Origin: Pleurotus djamor
Lineage: Eukaryota; Basidiomycota; Agaricomycetes; Agaricales; Pleurotaceae
Direction: 5' to 3'
NCBI GenBank assembly: GCA_029747585.1
Contig: JAPEVF010000150.1
Coordinates: 1 to 64,000 of the forward strand
Length of the DNA stretch: 64,000 nt
Part shown: one piece after another, positions 24,801-39,004 of the stretch
Numbering within the stretch: the first letter of the stretch is position 1
How the letters are laid out: each line of letters opens with the position of its first letter
The notes under the pieces: model-generated
The model's input: only the letters and a program-made list of their open reading frames with translations
Databases searched by the model: none
Told to the model about the DNA's origin: nothing
Made by a program: the position numbers and the translations under genes

Positions 24801-25824
24801 GGCAGGCTCTGCTTTCATCCGTGACCTCGAGCTTACCTACCGCGGTATCTGCATTGAAGTTGATATCGTCCGACGCACCCTCGTCCTTTGGGGTGCTGCA
24901 GCCAAACGCGAACCCGTCCGAGACAAGATTCTCGACAAAGCCAGCGAGCTCCGCACCACCCAAGTCTTCTCCATCCCGGTACCGAGAGTGCAGTTGCCTG
25001 GACTATGTAGTAGCCCAGACATGCACAAGCTGCAGGATGAGCTAGGGTCGGAGAACTTATGGCTGGAGTTGTCGACGGGTAGAGTTATGGTACGAGGGAG
25101 TTCGCGTGTATTTCGATTGGCTCAGGAAGCTGTCGGACGTGCCCAAGAAAGACGATCGCTGGCCCGGCGGAATCAAGCCCTCAACATCGCTGCGTGTCCA
25201 GCGTGCTTCGATGAGGTATCACTGCCTGTTTGCCTTCCCTGTGGTCACGCTTGGTGTAAAGACTGCCTATCGAATTACCTCGTTGCAGCGATAAACGGCG
25301 GCGCTTTTCCCTTGACATGTTTCGGAGGACAAGGAAATTGTTCTCACCCAATTCCCCTCACATTGGCTCGCTCCTGCTTGCCAACACACGATTTTGACGC
25401 TCTCATCCGCGCATCGTACTTTTCTTATATTCATTCCCGACCAAAAGAATTTTTCTATTGCCCTACCCCCGACTGTCAAGAGGTCTATCGCACTGCCTCG
25501 AAGGGGACTGTCTTCCAATGTCCGGCTTGTCTCCAGCGAATATGCCCACATTGTCATGTCGAATATCATGATGGTCTGGCTTGCCCCGAGCGTGATGACG
25601 ACGATCGACTCCTCCTTGCCTGGATGCGCGATCATGACGTGAAGAACTGTCCTGGATGTCGCGTTCCCATCGAACGAGGGGAAGGTTGTAACCACATAAC
25701 GTGTACACGCTGTCAAACACATATATGCTGGGTGTGTCTCGAGACATTCCCCAAGGGCGCCGGTATATATGAACATATGCGTTCCCTGCATGGTGGCATT
25801 GGATTGCGTGCGGATGGACCCTGA
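21838..25824 (+). CDS. Multi-CCCH zinc finger RBR-type E3 ubiquitin ligase
   Basis: The N-terminal half has C-x7/8-C-x5-C-x3-H fingers: CRNHLFNNCIYGVKCHRYH (about 21900), CHQWLRSRSCTFGSSCKYRH (about 23022), CFQWLEHGQCDSGQSCKYIH (about 23240) and CQDWLRGTCRQGNLCLASH (about 23470). Ser/Thr-rich linkers separate them. An RRM-like segment (about 23790-24010) follows. At the C-terminus is a RING-BRcat-Rcat module: CPACFDEVSLPVCLPCGHAWC, an IBR with CPACLQRICPHC, and a second RING with GEGCNHITC, whose first Cys is in the position of the RBR catalytic cysteine. Verified splice points are 22889|22941 and 23108|23161; the last exon is 23161-25824. The first ATG was not found, so the 5' end is provisional. 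RNA-linked ubiquitination is an inference from the domains. Confidence 0.8.
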
Positions 25825-26079
25825 TGGAACTTAATGGTGTATTTGTATGATCATCACCTCCACTCTTGCATATGCCCTGTATTAGCAGCCTAGTTTCTCT
25901 TTTTATCTCGGTTTCTGTAACACTGCATACCCATTTTCCCCTCTCATCGACATCTCCGCTCATACTGATCAAACTTTTCTATGATCCCAAAATTATTCTC
26001 GTACTATTACAACATGATTGTACTTATTCTCTGCTCAAGTTCTATAACATTGATCTCACTCGTGTATGGAAAGCGTAAT

Positions 26080-28142
<2,063 letters not shown>

Positions 28143-28504
28143 GGTGGTGGTGTTGGTAAGAGTCGAAGATAGTTGAGATGGATGGAATCGGAGTGGGCCT
28201 GCAGATATGTGCGGCTTATAAGGTGTAATCTCAAAGCGATCACCAAAGATACTCGGTGATTGTCGGCATCACGGGTCAGCATCACACGTTCTCCACCAAT
28301 GGCCGCAATGGCCTGCCATTGGGAGGATAATTTACCTACGGACTGAAGTAGTAGTCGATTCAGGTACCCCAACGTTACTTCACTCGGTTCCGGAATACGC
28401 GATGGACGAGCTTGTGGTAGTGGCGGTTGTAATGACACCGGTTACGCAAGGCCGGTTACAACCTGAATTAATACTTTCCTACATGAAAGAGGCATATCTT
28501 TGAT
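28143..28504. other. Intergenic spacer upstream of glucose-6-phosphate isomerase
   Basis: A 362-bp spacer holding the isomerase promoter and the 3' UTR of the deaminase-like gene. A 99-codon minus-strand frame crosses it but resembles no known protein, so I treat it as non-coding. Confidence 0.4.
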
Positions 28505-29317
28505 CTACGCGTCAACCTGACAACTACCTTCCACCCTTGAGCAACCAGCAGGACACGGTGCATCGGGATTAAACTGCCAGGAAAAGATAGGGTCGGTCTC
28601 ATTCGTCAACACCTCTCCCATCAACCTAGCCTGACTAGAGAGGTCGAAGGACTGCCTGAATACCTCAACTGAGGAAACCCGGATTTGACCCCATCCTTGC
28701 TCGATAAGGGTCTCGATGCTGGTACCGTAGATATACTCGCGGAACCCGGACCAACGGATGGCAGACGCGCACTGAGAATGACCGGGAGGTTAGATATGTC
28801 TCACGTCATATACGAGCATTGTCAAATTACCATGGGACAGCTTTCCGCGTTCGTGTACAAGCTAAGCTGAGAAAACGCGCTCAAAGCTTGACTAGCTGTG
28901 AGATTATAAGGCCCAGACGGGTCGGTGAGGACCGTGGAGCAGTTCTGAATGGCCGCGATTTCTCCTGTCAAGAACATATAGGTGAGCATCAAGAAGGGAA
29001 TACTACCATGATGAGGACGTACCATGCAAGGTTGGGTTGCCGGTATTCCTATTCGAGTTGACGCCGATGCAAACAAGCTCTCCCAGTCCAGGGGCTGTAT
29101 GGTTGACGATGACACTGGCGAACGCGGCAAAGGTACACGGGGATGCAAGCTCAGCGAGAGCTGCATTAGCTCGGCGCATCCAATGGGCTCTGGTGCTGAA
29201 CGGGATACCGTTCAAGGACATGGTCGGTTGCGCAATGACAGATTGAAGCGAGCCATGTACAGTAACGAGGCTAGCAAGCCCAGCAAACGCAGTGGCGATA
29301 TACGGGAGGAGGTTCAT
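28505..29317 (-). CDS. Secreted cytidine/deoxycytidylate deaminase-fold protein
   Basis: It starts with an apparent signal peptide (MNLLPYIATAFAGLASLVTVHG). The body carries the zinc deaminase signature: an HGE triad (TLHGEIAAIQNC), whose Gly codon is split by an intron, and later CPMCASAIRW, interrupted by an intron after CPM. The His and two Cys would bind zinc and the Glu would be the proton shuttle. EYIYGTSIETLIEQGWGQIR follows, then a Cys-rich end (CPAGCSRVEGSC). It ends at TAG 28505-28507. Substrate is unknown; relatives deaminate cytidine, guanine or adenosine compounds. Secretion is inferred from the leader and from the extra cysteines. A TATA box lies about 90 bp upstream of the start. 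Confidence 0.85.
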
Positions 29318-29403
29318 GCTTGAGCTTGACTAGTGACCGGTGATTGGCGGAGGGGACGCGGAGGCACCTTGTGTCAGTTGAGCAACAACGCAGCAGATGG
29401 ACA

Positions 29404-29411
29404 TATTTATA
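29404..29411 (-). promoter_or_regulatory. TATA box of the secreted deaminase-like gene
   Basis: TATAAATA on the minus strand, about 87 bp upstream of the ATG at 29317, which is a reasonable distance for a fungal TATA box. Confidence 0.5.
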
Positions 29412-29741
29412 CGGCGGTGTGAACAGAGAAAACGGTCGAAATGTGCCGAACATACGTAGTCTTATCAGTCCGCTAAGCATTCGTATTCGTATTCGTCCGC
29501 TGAGGCGTTCGAGGCCGATCGTGGTGGATGAAATTTTAAACGCGCATCCGTTAACGCGCTCCTAAGGAGAGGGTCAAAGGAGATCGAAACATATGGGCAC
29601 GCGGTCGAAAAACAGCACCGACTGGATCACTAGAGAAGAAATTCATTTGTTACTTCTAAATTGTATGGTACTCACAGCATACATAAAGCTAACTTCGCAC
29701 ACGAACGGACAGTGACACACGACGAGGAGAGAAAAAATACC

Positions 29742-32700
29742 CTACAGCTCCATTTTATCTTCCTTCTCCCACCCAGGATTTTTCTGCAGTATCACAAATC
29801 CTTCGAGGACATGTGCAAATGGAATATACTCTTCGGTCGCCAATTCCGCACGCTCCGTCGTTCCCAAGCGCACGGGTGTTTGATGGGTCTGGAAGCCGGA
29901 AATTGTGCGTGGCTTTCCAGCTTGGCCAACGACATCGAGTGCCTGGCCGACACGGACGGTGACCGGGAGATTATTAAGTTCTTCGTCGAGCGTGATCAGG
30001 AACCGTGGATACATGGCTGTGGAGATAAAATAGAGCATCCAATGATATCGATCGAGGATGACTGAAAAAAGCATGAGGTCATCAGGAAAGGGGAACGTCT
30101 ATATGAAAAACACGGAAAAACATACAAGCTTTCGAGTCCGTGAACGCGGTCAGCGTAGCAAGTAAGCCAGCAACCGCAGGCCGACTCATGATATTTCGAT
30201 CACAGAAAAAGGGGTTCACGCCGATAGTACCTTTGCCCATGTGTACGAGGCCTTGGGCTATACGAACCATGAACAGGCAATCGGCTTCTTTGTAATAGTA
30301 GCCAGCCAACTGACGCAGCATTTGCGCTAGCCGGGCATTGTTAGTCCCGGCACCGACGAGGCCCATGGCGAAAATGGCGTTGAGAGCGACTTGGAGGTCA
30401 CTGTCGTGTGAATATTTCGACAATGTGTCAAGAATAGGAAGTTGAGGGTTTGAAGCGCTAACGAGGCCGATAGCGAGAGGAACAGCCTTGCGAATTACAG
30501 GCTCGCCATAATGCATCTATGTTGGCGAAACCTCAGATGAGCAAGTGGGTTTGCCTCGGAAAAAAACGGAAAGTCCTTACGAGATGGTTGAATTGCCTCA
30601 ACGACATTTCTGCGCCAATGTCTTCGCCCATAGCTATCATGGCGATGGCGATGACCGCGAAGGCTTGGAAGGTATCATCTTCCTTCTTCTCCTCTTCTTT
30701 CTCTTTCTCTTCCTTCTCTTCCTCCTTCTCCCCCTCCTTCTTCTCATCAGATTTTTCCTCCTTCTTGCCTGTATTGAGGTGTTCGTCGCAATGATGAAGC
30801 ATTGCCTGTATCTTGAGCACATTCCCGGTGGCAGCAAATGCACATCCTTCGACCAATATCTGAGCGGTCCGTGAAACGGGGTGCTCGATGGCTTTGAGCG
30901 TCTCAATGGTAGTGTCTGAAGCATCTTGCTGGCCTGGAAGAAGTATAAGAAAGAAGGACATGTTGACCACAATGCAACGTACCGAGATAAAGGAGGGCCA
31001 AACCCAAAACGAGGAACCGTGACCATTTCTCATCGAGAGCTTTCTCATCCCTCTCCATCAACGTCTGCAGTATCGTGCTGGAGATCTCCCCGTTCTCACT
31101 ACCAACAAAGATAAAACCGAGGGCCAGTGCGGCCAAGGACACAACCTCCATGGAGTTGCTGTCATCTGCGATAGTTGGCAGGAGAAGAGATATGAAATCT
31201 TCACGATGTGAGCCGACGTAGGCAAGTCCGAGTCCGATGATGGCGCTAGTCTTGAGAGATACAGCTTTGTTGTCGATGTATTCCCCAAGAAGGGCAAGGG
31301 CTGCGTCAGCTTCACTGCGAACGCCTGTATGAAGAATACCTGTCGCGAGGAGGGCGCCAGCCTAACGATTGTCTTCAACATGCTACGCCGCTTGACATAT
31401 CGTTTGAAACTCACTTTAATGTGTTCTTCTGCAGAATATGTGTACTTGTCAACATGACTTAGACCGATATCTGTATCCCAGAGTAAACTCAGACCCAAAG
31501 ACGCAGCAGCACTCATCATGCCTTCAAATGTTGTCAGTGACTTTGGATCGTCTTATCCGAGAGCATAAAGACAAACCGTGGTCTTTGTTCTTGTATATCC
31601 AACTGTTACCTTCCTCGGCCTCGACCATCAACTTATCGTTACCAAACCCAGCGTTAACAAATGCATTGACAAACGTGCCAGCAAGATTTCCCTTGGCTGA
31701 ATCGATATGCGCTGTTCCACCCGGCCCTAGGCGCGAGTGTTAGCACCTCAAATTTTTCTGATGAGGGTGGACTGACTGGTATTGTCAAGATGTGACTTGT
31801 AAATATCTTCCAGACTCTTGGCATCTGCAACACCAAGTTCTTGACCGAATTCGCGGAAATGGGTACTCAGTTTAGCATGGGCTAGACATTCTGCGAGGTC
31901 TTCCGGGAAGTCATCTTCGCTTTCGATGTCTTCATCTTCTGAAGGGGGTCGTATCCATTCGATGGGGATTTGAGCGCGTGCCAACATGAATGCGAGTTGG
32001 CGTTTCATTAGCCTTTGAGACATATAAACTTCAGAAATTATGAAATAATTGATACAAACGTACGGGTTACCAGGTGCATTGAAGTCGTCCTTTACCAAGT
32101 CCTTGTCGTTTAGTCGTATGGCCAAGGACAAGGCTTCCGGGAATTTCTTATGGCGGACATAGATTTCATGGGAGGTCCGTAGGAAGGAGATGTCGTCGGG
32201 AGGAGGAAGTAGATTAACACAGCTCGAAGAACGTCAATGCGTGATTTAGGTGGCAAAGACGGAAGGACTCACCGTATCATGTACTGGCAGACACGGCTAA
32301 ATGTGTTCTCGTCAACCAACTCAATGAGTTCATGCGCTATCTCCAGTTCTTGTAGCAGATCCACCGCATCAGGCTCCGCGTTGTGCGTTAGCAGGAAAGT
32401 GGCACATTCCTTTGCTAATGAATAGAGGTCGTCAATGGTGCCCGTTATGTGCGTCGTTGCCTCTTCCTCGGCTTCCTCCCGTATTGTGTACTCTTCGCCA
32501 AGCTCTGCTGCAAGATGCCGAACATATTCATGACCCCACGAGCCAGGGTCCGAGAGTGGAGAAGATGAGGGCCGAAGAGACGCTGCGAGTAGGCGATATT
32601 TGAGGGTACCCCTTGGTTGTGTGTCCGAGTAAGTCATCGCTAGCACGGACAGGATATCAGCAAATAAGCTCTACACGAAAAGTCAGGCCCAGATATCAAC

Positions 32701-33189
32701 GCCAATAGTTCGATGGTGACTGACCTTGTCTTCAGAGGCAGGCCATGTCTCGTACAAGACTTGGAGATCGGGATAATGAGGGCGTAAGAATTTGAGGGGT
32801 TTCGGTACGGATGTCATGGACGACGTAGAAGTTCGAATCAGCGTTCGAAGTGTCTCCAGCGCGGGACGGTAGAGTTCAGTGTTGGGTTCCTTGTACCAAA
32901 GTCAGCTTCAATATTCAAGTGAACGATCTACGACGCACTTTAAGACGCTCAATGAGCATCTCTAGCTCAGTCTTCAGTTGAAGATCCTCCTCCGACTAGT
33001 TTGTCTTTATCATCATTCAAAACCGAACAACATTATAACAGAGATACTGACTAGTTCCTCCCCTTCACCATTGGCGTCATCTTTCAGCAACTTTGAAGAC
33101 CCTTCGTCCTTGTCTGCATCGGAAGGTTTTTCTTTCTTCTTAGGATCGTCAGAGGTGACTCGAATATTGAATTCCGTAGGTTGTGGCAT
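29742..33189 (-). CDS. rpn1: 26S proteasome regulatory subunit Rpn1 (PSMD2)
   Basis: Largest base subunit of the 19S regulatory particle. It docks ubiquitin receptors and ubiquitin-like shuttles and contacts the ATPase ring. The start is [11 protein letters not shown] at 33189. Recognisable blocks include [52 protein letters not shown] and a series of proteasome/cyclosome repeats (for example [13 protein letters not shown] and [16 protein letters not shown]). These are followed by a Lys/Glu-rich insert (encoded near 30665-30775), [17 protein letters not shown] and the conserved end with [16 protein letters not shown]. Many short introns interrupt it. No frame lesion was found. The charged insert lies where other species have a short acidic loop. 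Confidence 0.93.
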
Positions 33190-33613
33190 GGTTGAGAGGA
33201 AGAAGGAAGTGAGCAAGACGACGCGACGCGCGTTCAGAACAGATCGGGCCAAATTTGGCAGGTCATTCACAGCACAAGCGCTCATGAGCGCCGATTTCCA
33301 ACTTGGTTCATATTTACAGCCCAAGCTTCAAAGTGCTTCCGTCAGTAGCAAAGAAGTTGGTATCGAAAATCCGAAGAGTGGACGATTTTCTATGACCTTC
33401 ATCTCGCTGCGCCACCTTAGCTGATTCTGAACAGGGTCGGGAAAGCCATAATGCATATGCCAAGCATACGCATATGAAGAAACGTTTACTTAAACCCCCC
33501 GTCGTGGTAAGGCATCCAAATATACTGGTTCCAATCAATAATATAATTCATCACATTCCCACCACGTTCTCTAATTAACATTTTCTGGTGCCACTACTCC
33601 ATAGGTACTGGGT
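33190..33613. other. Intergenic spacer upstream of rpn1
   Basis: A 424-bp spacer containing the rpn1 promoter and the 3' UTR of the F-box gene that follows on the same strand. No recognisable gene. Confidence 0.4.
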
Positions 33614-35207
33614 CTATGGGGCCGTCTCACCACGAGCCATTCGTAAAACTGACAAGGTAGAAATTGCCTGCTTCCATTTATCGCGCTGACTTTCGCCGCT
33701 GTGAGCCACCTTACAGGTATCTGGAAGTACCCGACTTAGGTAGAGCGCCACAAACTGAGGTTCCTCGATGGGTGCGTCCCATAAAGCCAACGTTTGCAGA
33801 GCTTTGAAGGGTGTGACGGAATCTGCAGATGGGATATCCTCACCGTGTGCATTGGCATTGAAGGACATGTATAGACATAGATATTCGAGACGAGGGCAAT
33901 GCGCGGCAAGGTTGGAGAGTGTCGTCATTGATATAGGTGGAGCTTGTGCATAAATGGGGCGACCCCCTCCAAGGTCGAGGTGTCTCAGGAGAGGTAGGGC
34001 CGTAAATATGTCGATGAACATGTCTTCGGTGTAATCCAATGTATGTGGGGATTCCAGTCTTAGCGAAGTCAAGCGTTTGCAGGATAGCAATGGCTGAAAC
34101 ACCGAAAAAGGAACTTGCAGGGTACTGAGAGGAAAATGGTTTTCAATGTTGATCGACTCGATGAGAGGCCAGTTATGGATGATAGCAGCAATAATGGATT
34201 CATAGTCTTCAATGAATTCCGACGCCCTTGAGTGTATAGCGATGTGCGTGAGAGAGCCACGGGAGAATGGAGGATCTACGTTGAAACAAGTCTGACCTCT
34301 TCGCAAAGTCATATTGAGGGTAAGGTGTGTGAGGGAAGGGAAACTCTCCGAGTCGAGGTCAGCCGAGAACGTCTCAGAGTCGTTGGGAATCGAATGTACC
34401 GACGTTTTCAGGGAATGTAAGAATCGAAGCTTGGATAAAATGAGAGTGGTCTCGGGCGTCAGAAGTGATGCCGGAAGGTGCACCTTTCTTAATAAAGGGA
34501 GACCTGCGAACATTTCACAAACAGCGTGGATGTCCGTCTGTGAGACGTCGATAGAGTGAAATGGCATATCAAGCTCGACCAAGTTGGGCATGTAGAGGGG
34601 GACGCATCGAAGCAAGAGATTGATAGCCGTGAAAGTCGTGATTGGAGGATCTTCTGTGAAGAGATTGCATATCTCGACCGTGTTGTGTGAAACAAGGAGC
34701 ATGAAATCAAGATCCATGTTGCAGTAGAGCTCGTGGAGATTTGGTAGCAGAATGGGAAAGGGGCGCATCGAGCTGACTAGCGCGTAGACGGAGGAGTTGC
34801 AGCTGGAATCGCCCGACTCCCCGAAAAGAACACGAACTCTGTAGTTGTACTTTTGGAATCTGATCCAATCGGTCGGTTGGATGGGCCGCTCGAAGTGCTG
34901 GATTGTTGTACGAGGATCAGAGCAGGTCAAAGTTCAAGGTTCACATAGAGCCTACATATTCATTATCCTCATCCTCGACCAATGGACCAAGGAGTTGGAA
35001 TAGAAGCTTGATATCTCGAACTTCATGCCATCCAACATCGAGTGCAACGTCGGTCCATGCTTTGCATACCAGGGCACAATTGGTGTGCGAGCCATCAGGA
35101 AGGTACAAGAAAATACTCTTGAGGAGTTCGGGGATGTACAAAGCGCGGTTTGACATGAACTGGTACGAGACAGGGCCCACTGGTACCACGTCCATCGCTT
35201 CAGACAT
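33614..35207 (-). CDS. F-box/LRR protein, separate subfamily
   Basis: The first exon encodes an F-box-like domain (YIPELLKSIFLYLP, then CALVCKAWTDVALDVGWHEV). An intron with a GTAGGC donor and an AATCCAG acceptor joins EDNEY to HFERPIQPTDWIRFQKY, giving one continuous frame. The rest is a run of leucine-rich segments (LLPNLHELYC, LPLLRKVHLP, LPLLRHLDLGGG, CPRLEYLCLYM). It differs from the tandem trio at 0.5-6.6 kb in F-box sequence, exon layout and the lack of an acidic tail, so it is not a recent copy of those. Start taken at MSEAMDVV. Predicted SCF substrate receptor with unknown target. Confidence 0.8.
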
Positions 35208-35667
35208 TGTTTGCACAAGCGCCACCTGCAAAGACGGTTCCTTGGAGGGAAATTTATCAGCTATATTTCTGGAGAGAAAGTATCAAATGTATGCGTCGAT
35301 GAAAATTACCTTGGTAGATTTTGCTTCTCAAGTTGACAGAAGGAGGCAAGTCTAAATTTCGAACTCGACCTGCCGCGGAGAAATAGAGCCAAACAGGATC
35401 CTAGGGGGTGGTGAAGAGGGGAATAGGAGGATGACGAAGTCGCCAGACCGTTCGGAAGAGGCTCATCAAGCAGAAACGATGAGGTTGGTGTGTATATTAC
35501 GAGACCAGATACTCTCAAAGAGATAGAATGATCCAAGTAGCTTTTTTCGGAGCCTGAAACTTGTCCGCCGACGCTCTTGATAACAATGTTCCTTCCTCGT
35601 ATTGGCATTGTTGATATTCTTAGTTATCGTGATATCTGGCTATATTAATCACCTCTGAGATTCCTCC
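35208..35667. other. Intergenic spacer
   Basis: A 460-bp spacer between two minus-strand genes. A 100-codon open frame (35306-35608) shows no domain and no splice partner. I consider it promoter and UTR sequence. Confidence 0.4.
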
Positions 35668-36699
35668 CTATTTGCTGGCCGCCGCGAGTTCGCGAGCGAG
35701 ACCCTCCGACATAGCACCAACGTCGCTCGTGACGTTAATCTATAGAAGACTCGTGAGCTAGACTCGAGAGAAACTCTCATTGAGATGGACTAACCATATC
35801 AAACCCTTCGGAAGCCCTTCGAGCTGACTGCGATCCAGAAATGCAATAGATAGCACTGCAAAAGAAAACCGCTCAAAGCCATAGCGCTTATCAACAGGAG
35901 ATCCGAACGACGAACCACTTCTTCCCTGCCTCGTGAGCGGCCTTTAAGATTTGTTGGATGACCTTCTCGACTTCGGGGTGGGGATCAGGTGATGGAGGCG
36001 GATAGCCCAATGCGATGGAGAGGTCGTACGGGCCGATGAATAGACAGTCTACACATGACGAGTTTATAAGATCTGAATTTCTCCCGCGAAGAGATGCACT
36101 AACCTATTCCATCAACACTAGCTATTTCTTTAACGTTCTTAACGGCATCCACGGTTTCAATCTGAACCATCACAAGGACACTCTCGTTTGCCGTCTTTAG
36201 ATATTCTGGGACGGTGATGCCCCAATTTCCTTGAGTAAACGGACTCCCGAATCCACGTCGCCCAATTGGAGGGAACCGGCTATCGGAAACGACTTGTTTA
36301 GCTTTCTCAGCGGTGGAAACCTATCTCAAGATAACATGTGAAGCGAATGGCAAGCGGCTTGACCAGGCGTCATACCATGGGGACGATGATTCCTCTGGCT
36401 CCTGCGTCGAGGGCATACTTGATCTGCCAGCTCGTGCTATCTGACGCACCAGTCGCGGGAATGCGAACGATAGCGCTAGGCCCTTGGTTGTTTTGTACGG
36501 CACCATGGATGGCGGCGACGGTTTCCGCCGCAGAAGGGGTGAGTGGAACGAGACCATGCTCACTATCTACGCAGATCCAGGAGAGATGAGGACTAGCTTG
36601 AGCCACGGTGCGGGCATGGAACAGTCCTGGTAATGTCAACCAGGCCCCAAAGGCGGGCTTGTTCGCTTTGAAAGAATTCAAGAGGGCATGTTGAGACAT
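35668..36699 (-). CDS. HpcH/HpaI-type aldolase
   Basis: Class II, metal-dependent pyruvate aldolase fold (TIM barrel), related to bacterial HpaI/HpcH, which splits 4-hydroxy-2-oxoacids. Seen: MSQHALLNSFKANKPAFGAWL, the active-site block WICVDSEHGLV with the catalytic His, AIVRIP with the pyruvate-binding Arg, ARGIIVPMV, QIETVDAV with a metal-binding Glu, and CLFIGPYDLSIALG, a conserved loop with a second acidic residue. The last exon codes LARELAAASK and ends at TAG 35668-35670. About four introns are present. The physiological substrate in the fungus is unknown; catabolism of aromatic or sugar-acid derivatives is an inference from the bacterial family. Confidence 0.88.
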
Positions 36700-36871
36700 G
36701 GTGGGTTAGGCCTTTGCCCGTGTCCGGCTATGACACCGTCGCTTATGTACCTTCTCAGTCTGGTCATGGGTGCAACCACTGGGGGCATCGGAGAAGTTTC
36801 TTTCTTTGTAAGCATGGTAAACATCGAAACCAGTTACCGGTCTCCTAGCTTTCTGCCCCTACCCCTATTCC

Positions 36872-37647
36872 TCAAGCATAAGCAGCCTGAGCTGTCGCGA
36901 ACGCTGCGGTGATGGCGTCTCTGAAGGCAGTGGCCTCGGGGACCAAGTCCGCCTGATTAAATATATTTAGGCTCTTCAAATCGAGTAAATAAATCGGTCT
37001 AGGAGCACATACTGGGGTTTTTCCAAGGGCGCTCGTTGCGAACGTGGAAGTAGCGGCGGATAGTTGAGCGAGGTCTTGCTTAACCAATGCGGTGATTCCA
37101 CCAATGGGAAGGGCGTCAAAAGCGGGTTTCTTTGCCACAATCTACATTTAAGGCTCATGATTGAGATCGAGAAACGAAGAGACTAGTGTATACATACCTC
37201 GATTAACGCGTGCTCGATCCTGGGTTGGATCGCTTCTAAGCTGGCCAATATTGCTTGGCCGTCGGCTTCAGAAAACGGTGCATTCGCCTACGGTGCAAGA
37301 TTACGATAAGGACCAGGTAGTAATAAAATGAGGCCCTGTGCTTACAACGACGTCGTTGTTGGCGGTGGTAAGAGTTGAGATCACGTTTGTGGAGTCGGTA
37401 TGGATAGCCTGAGTTCCCGTATGAGTGATATTTCGCGTGTTGAAAGGAGTGGTCGTCGACGTACCAGAGCGTTGATCAAGCTTCCCCCCGTATTGGGGAA
37501 TGCCGTGATAGCATTATCAAGGGTAGTGACCTGCGAGGACAGGGTAGCGATATCTGCTTCTATCTGAGCCACCGAGCGCTTCAAAGGACTGGCCAAGCTG
37601 GAAATGGCGAATAAAGCGACAAGAGGCAGCGTGAAGAATTGGACCAT
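36872..37647 (-). CDS. Hydrophobic surface binding protein A (HsbA) family, secreted
   Basis: Small secreted Ala/Thr-rich protein. The signal peptide is MVQFFTLPLVALFAISSLA. Helical HsbA-like repeats follow (QIEADIATLSSQVTTLDNAI, SEADGQAILASLEAIQPRIE, AFDALPIGGITALVKQDLAQL), ending in ITAAFATAQAAYA. It is split by four or so short introns. The founding HsbA adsorbs to hydrophobic surfaces and recruits hydrolases, so a role in colonising hydrophobic substrates is inferred. A good TATA box precedes it, suggesting strong or inducible expression. Confidence 0.85.
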
Positions 37648-37695
37648 GGCGATTCAGTTGGATAGGCTGAGGATATTTACAAGTTGTAACTGTGT

Positions 37696-37702
37696 TTTTA
37701 TA
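37696..37702 (-). promoter_or_regulatory. TATA box of the HsbA-like gene
   Basis: TATAAAA on the minus strand, about 50 bp upstream of the ATG at 37647. Confidence 0.55.
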
Positions 37703-39004
37703 CCTTCACTATTTCGCGGTGGTGGCGATGTCCTCACAGTTTCTGTGAGTGGCGTGTTCACGAAGTCGGAGGCCTCATGACCTCGAGCGTCATGGTCCCA
37801 ACGGCAGAATGGAAGACGCACAGGATCAAATGATCCAAGGATAGCATGGTCCTGTAGGATAACTATGTTAAGTTTCTCATGTTCAACGATTTACGACGTA
37901 ACCGTTCCCAAGAAAAGGCACTTCGCATCCCGTTCGTGTAGGGAAAGTTCGTGAGCGAAGATCAATTCCTAGAGCCGGATCGATAAGCTCGAGCGCGCGT
38001 TTTTAACGGCGATGTGTGCGCTCGCGTCGCGATCGCTGCCCGCCGTATGTTGACAGGAGTCACGTAAAGCTAGGAGAGGCGCACAACCCAGGATGACTAT
38101 ATGCGGGAGGGAATACCTATGTGAGAGGGTGAGATTTCGAAGAAGAATGTGTTGCAACCGAGTAACCTCTGCACATGGCACATGGTTGGTTGTGAAGAAG
38201 TGTCTCACACGGAACGTGCTCGTGCATCGGAAATCCCAGAGTGTATTTCTACCCCGCCACTGTTTGCTTCCGGTTAGCTCAAGAGGGTATCCATAGATCA
38301 CATTCAGACATGAAAGTCCCACAGAAGCAGCAGGAACATACCCGTGAAAATGCTACGTAGGTTCGCTTTCGGAGAAGATCAGGCATCCACAAGGTAAACC
38401 TGATGGGCGTATCCATGAGTAACGAGACTCTGGCACCAGCGGTAGTTCCAACAGTCAAATAGCGACTAAGAAAGGAGCACCACCAAGCACGGCCCGCATC
38501 GGACGACAGATGGCCATTGGTCAAGAAGAGCACCTGGAGGTTGGGAGCACACATCAACTCGAGCGATAGGAGCATCGATACCAGTTCTCATCGAAGTTTC
38601 AAAGAGATGGATGAAAGGCCCGGTAGAAACTTAAAGAAACCAGTCACCCAGTGGGAGTCAGACGGACGTTGACAAGTGCTCGGACTCGTCACTTTAAGTT
38701 TCATTGTCAACTTCCCACGTGCTAGTCACATGCGCGCGTACCACAGTGACACAGTGACTCTGAGTCTCTGTGGATACCTTCTCCTTCTCTCTCATCATCC
38801 TTGCTGACTGCGGTGAACCACCAGTAAGCGTCTAAGCTATGACCATCTGGTAAAGCATGTCCAACACGTAGCCCAAATTGGGCGCATCGTTGCGATCATC
38901 TCTCTGGTCTCAAACCCTGAGTGAACGACGACTCTGTGAACTAGAGTCGATGACATCCTTCTACCATAGGAACCCCACACCCACAAAGTTTCGCAACAAT
39001 GAAG
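37703..39004. other. Intergenic region, possible F-box remnant
   Basis: About 1.3 kb. Two minus-strand frames (38279-38575 and 37969-38322) contain leucine-rich phrases such as LLSLELMCAPNLQVLFLTNG, reminiscent of F-box/LRR proteins, but there is no F-box and no clear splicing. I treat them as a possible degenerate fragment only. Confidence 0.25.
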
